A stretch of 62,638 nucleotides of DNA, from contig CAJFNQ010000027.1 in the NCBI GenBank assembly GCA_904394975.1, positions 1 to 62,638 of the forward strand, given 5' to 3'. Position numbers and translations under genes: made by a program. Below the pieces are notes generated by a model. The model searched no databases and was not told the DNA's origin. It worked only from the letters and a program-made list of their open reading frames with translations. Positions 24,901 through 32,900 of the stretch are shown here, one piece after another (the stretch's first letter is position 1; every line of letters starts with the position of its first letter). Source of the stretch: Metaruminococcus_A gallistercoris. GTDB taxonomy: Bacteria > Bacillota > Clostridia > Oscillospirales > Ruminococcaceae.

Positions 24901-27277
24901 CTGGGAGGTTACCTTAATTGTTCAGCGCAGCATCAACGACGGTGTAACATGGGATCTGACGCCTGTAGAAACTGTCATCCTTCATGGAATCGATGCAGAG
25001 AGTCAAAAAAGTGCAACGGTAAGTGGGCTTCCCGCATTTATTTTTGATGCAGATGGAAAGCTGCAGCCCTGTACCTACCGTGTGCAGGAGCTCCAGAGTG
25101 CAGAAACCACCGTTGCAGGAACAGAACGTCAGCCGCTAGATGAAGGAGATACCTTCCATGGCAGCTATACCGTAAGCTACAGCGACGATGGTCTGACTGC
25201 GATCAACACCCTGAACACTACGGATTTTCGTGCGGAAAAGGTATGGAACGATGAGGAGCAGACCCATTCGGATGTTACGTTGGAACTCAAATATCTGAAA
25301 GAAGGTGGCAATCCGGACAATCCGGCAGATTATGAACCCTTTGTTCCGGCGGCGCAGGTGCATCTGGGTGCTGAAAAGGCGGAAGAAAATCCCGGCGATC
25401 TTCTGTATTATGCCGAAGATGACTGGACGGCTGTCTGGAAAGATGTTCCCCTGTACGTAGTGGGCAGTGAACCGAATAGTGAGGGGCATACCAGATACAA
25501 GGTTTTTGAAACGGTGACGGGCGACTATATCATCGAAAATGAGATGGCTGGAAACACCGTCACCATTACCAACACTCCCAGCGTGACGCCCAGTGTCACC
25601 AAACACTGGCTGGGCGTTTCGGATACACAAGAAGTGACAGTGGAGCTTTACCGAAAAACAGCCGTGAATGAAACGCCGGAGCAGGCGGATACAGCGGTTC
25701 TGACAGCAGCTACGAACTGGAGTTATACCTTTGATCCGCAGCCTAAGTATGATTCGGCCGGAAATGCCTACGAATACTGGGTAGTGGAAACACTGATTGG
25801 CGGACAGGACGCGGCACAAGCCGCTGAAACCGGGGGATACGCAATTTCCTATGACGGTGATGCAGAAAGTGGATTCCATATCTATAATCATAAGCTCGAA
25901 ACCATTTATGTCATCAAGGATTGGGCGGATGTATCGGATATTGAGAACCGGCCTCCGAATTTAGACCTGACACTGAAACGTACGACTGTCGCCAATCCTA
26001 GTGAGGATGATTGGCAACCGGTAGATGGTGCAGCATACGTCTGGGAAAGGAACGGCAACCAGTGGAGAACCAGTTTTACTGGTTTACCAAAGTATGATAT
26101 TGTATCGGGAGAAGAATACACCTATCTGGTGACGGAAACTGTTCCAGAAGGATATGAGCACGAAATTCTCAGCAGTGGTTCTAATACATTCCACTTTAAG
26201 AATACCCGTTCGGAACAGATTGATATCCCTGTACAAAAAGTGTGGGTCGACAACAATAATAAGTTGGGTTACCGTCCGGATGCCATTATCGTAGAACTCT
26301 ATGCCAACGGCCAGCCTACCGGCCAAATACTTGAACTGAAATCAGGGCCGATTCAAAATTTCTGGAACTTCCTGACCGGCAGTGATACCGTCTGGAGCGG
26401 AGCCTTTAAAGACCAGCCTAAATATGATGATGCCGGAACGTTGATCGAGTATTCGGTGGTAGAAACATCGGCTTCAGGACACTACCAGATCAGCTATGGT
26501 GAGGAGCAGAACGGTACACAGGTAATCGCCAATACGGCAAATGGAAATCTAACGGTTACCAAGCATGTGACCGGCAGCGGTGATCCTGATGAAAAATTCC
26601 ATTTCACTGTTACGCTGAGCGATCAGAGTATGAACGGTATCTATGGAGAGATGACCTTCCGGAACGGTGTTGCCGAGTTTACTTTAAGTCATGGAGAAAG
26701 CAAGACTGCGACCGATCTGCCGGCAGGTATTACCTACTCCGTTGTCGAACAGGAGGCAAATCAGGGAGCCTACACCACAACCGGCAGCGGGGAGACGGGA
26801 ACGATTCAGCCAGGTGATATAGCACAGGTTGCTTTCACTAATGACCTCAGTCGTATTTCGATTGATGTTTCGAAGGTTTGGCAGGATAATAACGATCAGG
26901 ATGGTAAACGTCCCGATGAAATCACAGTAAAATTACTGGCTGACGGGGATGAGACCGGTAAAACGCTTCTACTCAGTGAAGACAATAACTGGGCTGGCAG
27001 CTTCACCGACCTGGATGAATACAAAGAAGGCCGTAAGATTGTTTATACGGTGGAGGAAGTGTCGGTGGATGATTATGAGACGTTGATCAGCGGCGATATG
27101 GAAACCGGTTTTACCATCACCAACCGTTATATACCAGATGGTTCCGTGCCGCCGGTAAACGACGCTCCGCGAACTGGTGATAACATCAATCTTGCTTTGC
27201 GGATTGCGATGTGTGGTGTAGGGCTTTTAGGAATGTTTGTGACATTGGCTGTGTTCAAACGTGTAAAGCGTAAATGA
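21854..27277 (+). CDS. Giant Cna-B repeat surface adhesin, C-terminal part (after the frame change)
   Basis: This frame is open from the TGA at 21851 and makes sense from about 21880 (YHDYEATYSYDEDFG); the first listed start, TTG at 21998, has no SD. About a dozen Cna-B-like modules follow, recognised by VTKNWVDGNGE, LTGSKKWIDLND, FRAEKVWNDEEQ, PSVTKHWLGVSD, YVIKDWADVSD, PVQKVWVDNNN and DVSKVWQDNNDQDG. A different collar-like domain (VTKHVTGSGDPDEKFHFTV) precedes the last. The C-terminus has a sorting-type signal: APRTGD, a hydrophobic helix and KRVKRK, i.e. LPXTG-like with Ala for Leu. With the N-terminal part the intact product would be about 3040 residues. It is probably one broken gene, not two. 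Confidence 0.85.
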   Translation, partial: NRNRHCCSVSTSYHDYEATYSYDEDFGASQSGGGSFKGICCYTVTNRRLGNINLTVTKNWVDGNGEKRIALQNALEAAGLNLAVKLEFVSEPSLGMEQIYEITDTGYGKDGEGDTVTISSGNPTPIQDVNGNPVDSVQLLDLTQSEQTLYFWHLPKYDGNGASVRYTVREIFVDNQGNEVTDLAKYADVAEAWQEYAKSTTVGPYAVGENHALDTQEFTLTNQLSNTTDVSWYTLWMDDFAYSGGSRPDIYLNIYARVHNEDGTTQTKLVIRNYRWEFEEYDDDPDITYQNFWKCTIESLPKYDDFGYEIDYFAVMNSVVSTSDFDYLPTAYAPGETSNRDDVFANASGLFGDDALENLIENVSDDPDADTFALMSGNTFVNTIYSTITYSGEKLWTNLPDGYPLVDLPSVTFTLNRSTADGTTDYGIATMTISGSDWQNLNVNGHYAFAFGHTGENEPASSFDQETTIIPSDESLLPRFDAKGRLYTYILTETVDWDGTDAGNSDATDNIFDMSYSGQTFTNSYNKVGNAQLSVKKYLSVPAGQSVYPAVRMVLSRTYTTSGNTVSESETVEVITWTADEVKDAVDAQTASLGNTVTAEHIFTFDDLPVYAPNGSKYIYTVTEDKSQLGGFITWASEGDSTADSIKTDDNLSNVVSGLVADNDSDIDATFLNQPETAPDPIQLTGSKKWIDLNDDFRPADPSQGLTVTLERRANAQTGQDNAIDWEPVDIKGKITWGKDSENDDRWVYTIIGLERYAPNGMPWIYQITEEPVQYYTASNGGVASQKPPDTSGNITMNDLTNSMLTSTYFKKTWVDSDGKTITENLLGDDIELEVRYELQVRAREQKSDGSGAWSCWQSADTYFEGDPLLGTRTYNGTIRAALGDSAWNQSYRGTDNSFNNLPRYIMDGTDVVYALEYRVVETEVKVYRMGQENPLLTQTYTVPIENGDDSYAYTVSGDTALFVPYYGTGKDTQANNTKTHKNQIETTGITVAKEWRGDHNGVYETRSASTSTRYDWEVTLIVQRSINDGVTWDLTPVETVILHGIDAESQKSATVSGLPAFIFDADGKLQPCTYRVQELQSAETTVAGTERQPLDEGDTFHGSYTVSYSDDGLTAINTLNTTDFRAEKVWNDEEQTHSDVTLELKYLKEGGNPDNPADYEPFVPAAQVHLGAEKAEENPGDLLYYAEDDWTAVWKDVPLYVVGSEPNSEGHTRYKVFETVTGDYIIENEMAGNTVTITNTPSVTPSVTKHWLGVSDTQEVTVELYRKTAVNETPEQADTAVLTAATNWSYTFDPQPKYDSAGNAYEYWVVETLIGGQDAAQAAETGGYAISYDGDAESGFHIYNHKLETIYVIKDWADVSDIENRPPNLDLTLKRTTVANPSEDDWQPVDGAAYVWERNGNQWRTSFTGLPKYDIVSGEEYTYLVTETVPEGYEHEILSSGSNTFHFKNTRSEQIDIPVQKVWVDNNNKLGYRPDAIIVELYANGQPTGQILELKSGPIQNFWNFLTGSDTVWSGAFKDQPKYDDAGTLIEYSVVETSASGHYQISYGEEQNGTQVIANTANGNLTVTKHVTGSGDPDEKFHFTVTLSDQSMNGIYGEMTFRNGVAEFTLSHGESKTATDLPAGITYSVVEQEANQGAYTTTGSGETGTIQPGDIAQVAFTNDLSRISIDVSKVWQDNNDQDGKRPDEITVKLLADGDETGKTLLLSEDNNWAGSFTDLDEYKEGRKIVYTVEEVSVDDYETLISGDMETGFTITNRYIPDGSVPPVNDAPRTGDNINLALRIAMCGVGLLGMFVTLAVFKRVKRK

Positions 27278-27303
27278 TGAAAGAGATGTCATTGATAATG
27301 GTT

Positions 27304-27336
27304 GCCAGACGGGGTAAAATCCCGTCTGGCTTTATT
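27304..27336 (+). terminator. Terminator of the giant adhesin gene
   Basis: GCCAGACGGG pairs with CCCGTCTGGC over GTAAAAT and runs into TTTATTTTTA, 27 bases past the stop. Confidence 0.9.
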
Positions 27337-27685
27337 TTTAAAATAACTTCGTGAAGAATGAAAATACAAAACAGAAATGGAGGAAATAAACGATATCGTG
27401 TAGTAGCACAACAGAAGAACAGAACTATTTTTGATTCGTCACGCTTGTTTTGATACGTGTTAAACGGCATATATGAAACCGTTGAAAATGCGGTGATTTT
27501 TTCATGATCTGTTCTTTAAAAAATCTTTGTATATGGTATAATAAATTGTATTGTGCCATGCGGTAGAAAAACTGATTAGTGTCGTTATAATTTGCGCGTA
27601 CTTTTTACGCTTGAATTTCTTCACGATACAATTTTAATCCATTATTTATTGCATGGATTTTTGATGAGTATGATATACTAAAATA
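27337..27685. other. AT-rich interval with no recognisable gene
   Basis: Between the adhesin terminator and the uvrB promoter I see no supported gene. Two isolated TATAAT boxes (27537 and 27586) lack convincing -35 partners. A small GCGTA/TACGC hairpin is at 27596-27610. Confidence 0.5.
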
Positions 27686-27714
27686 TTGACAAAAATCATT
27701 GATGAGAGTAATAT
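27686..27714 (+). promoter_or_regulatory. Promoter of uvrBA
   Basis: TTGACA (27686-27691), a 17-base spacer and TAATAT (27709-27714). A LexA box begins 13 bases downstream, at the expected start of transcription. Confidence 0.8.
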
Positions 27715-27726
27715 GAAAACGAACTG

Positions 27727-27740
27727 CAAACGTTTGTTCT
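27727..27740. promoter_or_regulatory. LexA (SOS) operator of uvrBA
   Basis: CAAACGTTTGTTCT fits the Gram-positive LexA/DinR consensus CGAACNNNNGTTCG at 12 of 14 positions, including complete GTTC and near-complete GAAC arms. It overlaps the start region of the uvrB promoter, where LexA would block transcription until DNA damage. Confidence 0.8.
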
Positions 27741-27786
27741 TTTTTGGCGGATTGACCCAGTTTGTCAGAGATAAGGAGGGTGTATC

Positions 27787-29763
27787 ATGAGTGGTCAGAA
27801 CAGTGAAGGAACATTCAAACTTGTTTCTCCTTATCAGCCGACCGGTGATCAGCCGCAGGCAATTGAAAGCCTCGTAAACGGGATTCGAAAAGGGGATAAG
27901 GGTCAGGTCTTATTGGGTGTAACCGGTTCCGGTAAAACTTTTACCATGGCAAATGTAATTGCTCAGCTCAATCGTCCCACACTGGTACTTGCCCATAATA
28001 AGACACTGGCGGCACAGCTCTGCTCTGAATTTAAAGAATTCTTTCCGGAAAACGCCGTCGAGTACTTCGTTTCCTATTATGACTACTATCAGCCGGAAGC
28101 TTACATCCCGAATACCGATACCTATATTGAAAAGGACAGCGCCATCAACGATGAGATTGATAAACTGCGTCATTCGGCTACATCAGCACTTTCGGAACGG
28201 CGGGATGTGATCATCGTTGCGAGTGTGTCTTGTATCTATTCGCTCGGCAGCCCGATTGATTACCGCAGTATGGTCATTTCACTGCGCACGGGTATGCAGA
28301 AAAACAGGGATGAGCTGCTCCACAAACTGGTGGATATTCAATATGAACGCAACGACATTAACTTTGTGCGTAATAAATTCCGCGTTCATGGTGATGTGGT
28401 GGAGATTTTTCCTGCTTATTCGGGAGATACTGCCGTTCGTGTTGAGTTTTTTGGGGATGAGATTGACCGCATCAGTGAGATCAATGTCCTCACCGGGGAG
28501 GTGCTTGGCACCGTTTCTCATGTGGCGATTTATCCTGCATCCCATTACATTGTCCCGGCGGAAAAAATGCAGCGCGCCGTGCAGGAAATCGAGCAGGAAA
28601 TGATCGAACGGGTCAAATACTTCAAAGAAAATGATATGCTTTTGGAGGCGCAGCGGATCGAGCAGCGCACCAAATATGACATTGAAATGCTCAGTGAGAT
28701 CGGTTTTTGCAAGGGAATCGAAAACTATTCGCGTATTCTGGCCGGGCGCCCGGCCGGCAGTACACCGTATACCCTTTTAGACCACTTCCCGGATGATTAT
28801 CTGCTGTTTGTGGATGAATCCCACGTTACCATTCCACAGGTTCGGGGCATGTATTTCGGTGACCGTGCGCGTAAAACAACGCTGATCGATTACGGCTTCC
28901 GTCTTCCTTCTGCGGCGGATAACCGTCCGCTGAATTTTGAGGAATTTTACAGCCATGTGAATCAGGCGGTGTATGTGAGCGCGACTCCCGCGGAATTTGA
29001 ACGGGAACACAGCCAGAATATTGTTGAGCAGGTCATCCGCCCGACCGGCTTGGTCGATCCGGAGATCAGCGTTCGTCCGGTAGAAGGACAGATCGAGGAT
29101 CTGCTGTCTGAGATCAATGAACGGGTCGAACGCAAAGAGCGGGTTTTGGTCACCACCTTAACCAAAAAAATGGCGGAAGACCTCACCGCATTTTTGGAAA
29201 AAATGGGCGTAAAAGTCCGGTATATGCACCACGATATTGATACCATTGAACGGATGGAGATCATCCGCGATCTGCGTCTGGGCGAATTTGACGTGCTGGT
29301 CGGCATCAATCTGCTCCGTGAAGGGCTGGATATTCCAGAAGTATCGCTGGTGTGTATTTTGGATGCGGATAAAGAGGGATTCCTGCGTTCGGAGACCTCT
29401 CTCATCCAGACCATCGGTCGTGCGGCGCGAAATGCGGAAGGCAAGGTTATTATGTATGCGGACAGTGTCACTCCTTCCATGGAACGGGCGATTCGCGAAA
29501 CCGAACGCCGCCGCGGCATTCAGATGAAATACAACGAAGAGCACGGAATTGTTCCGAAGACCATTAAAAAGGACGTTCGTGAGATCATTGAAATATCCAA
29601 AAAGGATACGGTGGATAACAAGAAGAAACGTTATTCACAAAAAGAGCGTGAAGAGTTGATCGCAAAACTGACCAAAGAGATGAAAGAAGCGGCGAAAATA
29701 CTTGAATTTGAGCATGCGGCCGCGCTTCGTGACCGAATTGAAGAATTGAAAAAGACACGTTAG
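27787..29763 (+). CDS. uvrB: Excinuclease ABC subunit B
   Basis: A 658-residue helicase-like damage verifier of nucleotide excision repair that loads from UvrA and recruits UvrC. Walker A GVTGSGKTFTMA is near residue 39. The beta-hairpin region YYDYYQPEAYIP follows (about 95-106). The helicase motifs include LLFVDESHVTIPQ, VYVSATPAEFE and LIQTIGRAARN. The C-terminal UVR motif spans the last ~40 residues (LTKEMKEAAKILEFEHAA). SD AAGGAGG precedes ATG. It is cotranscribed with uvrA, 17 bases downstream. Confidence 0.98.
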   Translation: MSGQNSEGTFKLVSPYQPTGDQPQAIESLVNGIRKGDKGQVLLGVTGSGKTFTMANVIAQLNRPTLVLAHNKTLAAQLCSEFKEFFPENAVEYFVSYYDYYQPEAYIPNTDTYIEKDSAINDEIDKLRHSATSALSERRDVIIVASVSCIYSLGSPIDYRSMVISLRTGMQKNRDELLHKLVDIQYERNDINFVRNKFRVHGDVVEIFPAYSGDTAVRVEFFGDEIDRISEINVLTGEVLGTVSHVAIYPASHYIVPAEKMQRAVQEIEQEMIERVKYFKENDMLLEAQRIEQRTKYDIEMLSEIGFCKGIENYSRILAGRPAGSTPYTLLDHFPDDYLLFVDESHVTIPQVRGMYFGDRARKTTLIDYGFRLPSAADNRPLNFEEFYSHVNQAVYVSATPAEFEREHSQNIVEQVIRPTGLVDPEISVRPVEGQIEDLLSEINERVERKERVLVTTLTKKMAEDLTAFLEKMGVKVRYMHHDIDTIERMEIIRDLRLGEFDVLVGINLLREGLDIPEVSLVCILDADKEGFLRSETSLIQTIGRAARNAEGKVIMYADSVTPSMERAIRETERRRGIQMKYNEEHGIVPKTIKKDVREIIEISKKDTVDNKKKRYSQKEREELIAKLTKEMKEAAKILEFEHAAALRDRIEELKKTR

Positions 29764-29780
29764 GAAAGGAATTGCAAGCA

Positions 29781-32606
29781 GTGGCAAGAGATAAAATTAT
29801 CATCAAAGGCGCAAGGGAGCACAACCTGAAAAACATTGATATAGAGCTTCCGCGTGACAAGTTTATCGTCTTTACAGGACTTTCCGGCTCCGGAAAGTCT
29901 TCACTTGCGTTTGACACCATTTATGCGGACGGTCAGCGCCGTTATGTGGAAAGCCTGTCCTCTTATGCCAGGCAGTTCCTGGGGCAGATGGACAAGCCGG
30001 ATGTCGATTACATTGAAGGATTGTCTCCCGCGATCTCCATTGATCAGAAAACGACCTCCAAGAACCCGCGTTCCACAGTGGGGACTGTTACCGAGATTTA
30101 CGATTACCTGCGTCTGCTCTATGCGCGCATCGGTATCCCGCATTGTCCGATCTGCGGCAGAGAGATCAAACAGCAGACCATCGACCAGATCGTCGACCGG
30201 GTCATGGAACTGGAAGAGGGAACCCGCATTCAGGTAATGGCGCCGGTTGTCCGGGGAAGAAAGGGCGAACATCAGAAGGAGTTTGAATCCGCGCGGAAAA
30301 GCGGTTATGTCCGTGTTCGGGTGGATGGAAACATTTACGATCTGTCTGAGCAGATTCCCATGGAAAAAAACAAAAAACACAACATTGAGATCATTATCGA
30401 CCGTCTGGTTGTCAAAGAGGAGATCCGCTCCCGTTTGAGTGATTCGCTGGAAACAGCAGTGGGGTTGACCGGCGGCCTTGCACTGATCGATGTCATTGGC
30501 GGGGAAGAGATCCTCTTCTCACAGAATTATGCCTGCCCGGAGCACGGCTTCAGCATGGAAGAACTTTCTCCGCGGATGTTCTCGTTTAATAATCCATATG
30601 GTGCTTGTGAGACTTGTACTGGTTTGGGTACGTTTATGAAAGTCGATCCGGATATGGTCATCCCGGATAAAACCAAATCCATCCGTGGCGGAGCAATCAA
30701 GGCAAGCGGCTGGTATTTCGGTGAAAGCGGGACCATCGCGCAGATGTATTATGAAGGGCTTGCTGCTCATTACGGTTTTTCGTTGGATACCCCGGTCAAA
30801 GATCTTCCCAAAAAGGCGGTTGATGTAATCCTTTACGGTACAAAGGGCGAACGGTTTAAAATGACCCGGCAGAATGAGTATGGCACAGGCACCTATTACA
30901 CCGAATTCGAGGGGATCATCAACAATTTGGAGCGCCGTTTCCGTGAGACCCAGAGCGATTGGGCGAGAGACGAGATTGCGAGTTCCATGAGTGCGGTCCC
31001 GTGCCCGGATTGCCACGGAGAACGGCTCAAAAAAGAAATTCTTGCCGTTACAGTCGCAGGAAAGAATATCAGTGAATTCTGCCACATGTCTGTTTCAGAG
31101 GCGCTCGACTTTGTGGAGCATATGCAGCTGACCGAGCGGGAACAGATGATCGGTGACCGTATTTTGAAAGAAATCAAGGAACGGCTTGGCTTTTTGAATA
31201 ACGTTGGGCTGGAGTATCTCACTCTGGCGCGTTCGGCGTCTACCTTGTCGGGCGGCGAGAGCCAGCGCATCCGTTTGGCGACACAGATCGGCTCTTACCT
31301 TGTTGGTGTCCTTTATATTCTGGACGAGCCGAGTATCGGATTGCATCAGAGGGACAATGACAAGCTCATTGCCACCTTAAAACGTTTGCGTGATCTTGGG
31401 AATACGCTGATCGTTGTTGAGCACGATGAAGACACCATGTATGCCGCTGATTATATTGTTGATATCGGCCCTGGCGCCGGAGTGCACGGCGGTGAGGTTG
31501 TCTGCGCCGGCCCGGTGCAGGATATTATCGCCTGCGAGGATTCCATCACCGGTCAGTATCTCAGTGGCCGGAAGAAGATTGAGGTGCCAAAGGAAAGAAG
31601 AAAAGGGAACGGGCAGTTTATTACCATCCGGGGTGCAAGGGAAAACAATCTCAAAAACATTGATGTAGAGATTCCGTTGGGTAAATTTGTCTGTGTCACC
31701 GGTGTGTCCGGCTCGGGAAAATCCTCTTTGGTAAACGAGGTTCTTTATAAGCAGCTTGCGGTTACTTTAAACAATTCCCGTCTGAAACCAGGCGCCCATG
31801 ATGAGATTCTGGGTATCGAGAACATTGATAAGATTATTGATATTGACCAGTCGCCTATCGGGAGAACACCGCGTTCTAACCCGGCGACCTATACCGGCGT
31901 GTTTACCGATATTCGCAATCTATTTGCTCAGACGCAGGATGCGAAGATGAAAGGCTACACCAGCAGCCGTTTTTCGTTCAATGTCAAAGGCGGACGCTGC
32001 GAAGCCTGCCAGGGCGACGGTATTATTGAAATTGAAATGCATTTTCTTCCGGATATCTATGTTCCCTGCGAAGTCTGTAAAGGAAAGCGCTATAACCGTG
32101 AGACTTTGGAAATCCGCTATAAAGGGAAAAATATCCACGATGTGCTGGAAATGACGGTAGAAGAAGCAACTACCTTTTTTGATTCCATTCCCAAAATCAA
32201 ACGTAAGTTTGAAACTCTGTGCGAAGTGGGGCTTGGATACATTAAGGTTGGCCAGCCTGCGACGACTCTTTCCGGCGGTGAGGCGCAGAGGGTCAAGCTT
32301 GCGGCAGAACTTTCCAAGCGCAGCACCGGCCGTACACTGTATATTCTGGATGAACCGACCACCGGCCTGCATACGGCGGATGTACACAATCTCATTAATG
32401 TTCTGCAAAAATTGGTGGATGCCGGGAATACTGTGATTGTAATTGAGCACAATCTGGATGTGATCAAAACCGCTGATTATATCATCGACCTTGGCCCGGA
32501 AGGCGGGGATGGCGGCGGAACGGTCATTGCGAAAGGTACCCCGGAGGAACTCATTCGTTCAAAGAAATCTTATACGGCAAAATATCTGAAAAAAATGTTA
32601 AAATAA
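29781..32606 (+). CDS. uvrA: Excinuclease ABC subunit A
   Basis: A 941-residue damage-recognition ATPase with two ABC modules. Walker A sites are GLSGSGKSS (about 31) and GVSGSGKSS (about 640). ABC signatures appear as LSGGESQR and LSGGEAQR, each followed by a Walker B YILDEPS or YILDEPT. Zinc modules are present: CPICG and CPDCHG in the first half and CEACQGDG to CEVCKGKR in the second. GTG 29781 is chosen because AAAGGA lies 10 bases upstream, whereas the in-frame TTG at 29772 would have no room for an SD. It follows uvrB in one operon. Confidence 0.97.
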   Translation: MARDKIIIKGAREHNLKNIDIELPRDKFIVFTGLSGSGKSSLAFDTIYADGQRRYVESLSSYARQFLGQMDKPDVDYIEGLSPAISIDQKTTSKNPRSTVGTVTEIYDYLRLLYARIGIPHCPICGREIKQQTIDQIVDRVMELEEGTRIQVMAPVVRGRKGEHQKEFESARKSGYVRVRVDGNIYDLSEQIPMEKNKKHNIEIIIDRLVVKEEIRSRLSDSLETAVGLTGGLALIDVIGGEEILFSQNYACPEHGFSMEELSPRMFSFNNPYGACETCTGLGTFMKVDPDMVIPDKTKSIRGGAIKASGWYFGESGTIAQMYYEGLAAHYGFSLDTPVKDLPKKAVDVILYGTKGERFKMTRQNEYGTGTYYTEFEGIINNLERRFRETQSDWARDEIASSMSAVPCPDCHGERLKKEILAVTVAGKNISEFCHMSVSEALDFVEHMQLTEREQMIGDRILKEIKERLGFLNNVGLEYLTLARSASTLSGGESQRIRLATQIGSYLVGVLYILDEPSIGLHQRDNDKLIATLKRLRDLGNTLIVVEHDEDTMYAADYIVDIGPGAGVHGGEVVCAGPVQDIIACEDSITGQYLSGRKKIEVPKERRKGNGQFITIRGARENNLKNIDVEIPLGKFVCVTGVSGSGKSSLVNEVLYKQLAVTLNNSRLKPGAHDEILGIENIDKIIDIDQSPIGRTPRSNPATYTGVFTDIRNLFAQTQDAKMKGYTSSRFSFNVKGGRCEACQGDGIIEIEMHFLPDIYVPCEVCKGKRYNRETLEIRYKGKNIHDVLEMTVEEATTFFDSIPKIKRKFETLCEVGLGYIKVGQPATTLSGGEAQRVKLAAELSKRSTGRTLYILDEPTTGLHTADVHNLINVLQKLVDAGNTVIVIEHNLDVIKTADYIIDLGPEGGDGGGTVIAKGTPEELIRSKKSYTAKYLKKMLK

Positions 32607-32619
32607 TATCAAATGGGTA

Positions 32620-32648
32620 TTTACAGTAATATACCTGTGTGGTATAAT
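32620..32648 (+). promoter_or_regulatory. Promoter of the rubredoxin-flavodiiron unit
   Basis: TTTACA (32620-32625), a 17-base spacer and TATAAT (32643-32648) lie 28 bases ahead of the rubredoxin ATG. The unit can therefore be expressed independently of the SOS-controlled uvrBA. Confidence 0.8.
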
Positions 32649-32676
32649 TATGAAAAATGAAAAGGAGATGACTGGT

Positions 32677-32829
32677 ATGTACGTGTGTGATGTTTGCGGT
32701 TATGTTTATGATCCTGAAGTAGGCTGTCCGGAGCAGGGCGTTGCTCCCGGTACTCCGTGGGAAGAGGTTCCGGAAGATTTTGTTTGCCCGACCTGCGGTG
32801 TCGGCAAAGACATGTTCAGCGCTCAGTAA
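32677..32829 (+). CDS. Rubredoxin
   Basis: A 50-residue iron protein that carries single electrons, here most likely to the flavodiiron reductase encoded next. Two Cys knuckles bind one Fe: CDVCG (residues 4-8) and CPTCG (37-41). The conserved aromatic core includes YVYDPEVG and PWEEVPEDFVCP. SD AAGGAGATG lies 8 bases before ATG. Normal rubredoxin length. Confidence 0.97.
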   Translation: MYVCDVCGYVYDPEVGCPEQGVAPGTPWEEVPEDFVCPTCGVGKDMFSAQ

Positions 32830-32900
32830 TGAGAAACAGGCAGTACCCGCCGCAGTTATCTGCTTCGGCGGGTACTCTTGAGTCAGCAGGAGGTTTAAAA

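Noticed and set aside
32757..32900. N-terminal extension of the flavodiiron protein
   Set aside because: The in-frame extension overlaps the rubredoxin gene, has no SD and carries no domain. ATG 32901 has a perfect SD.
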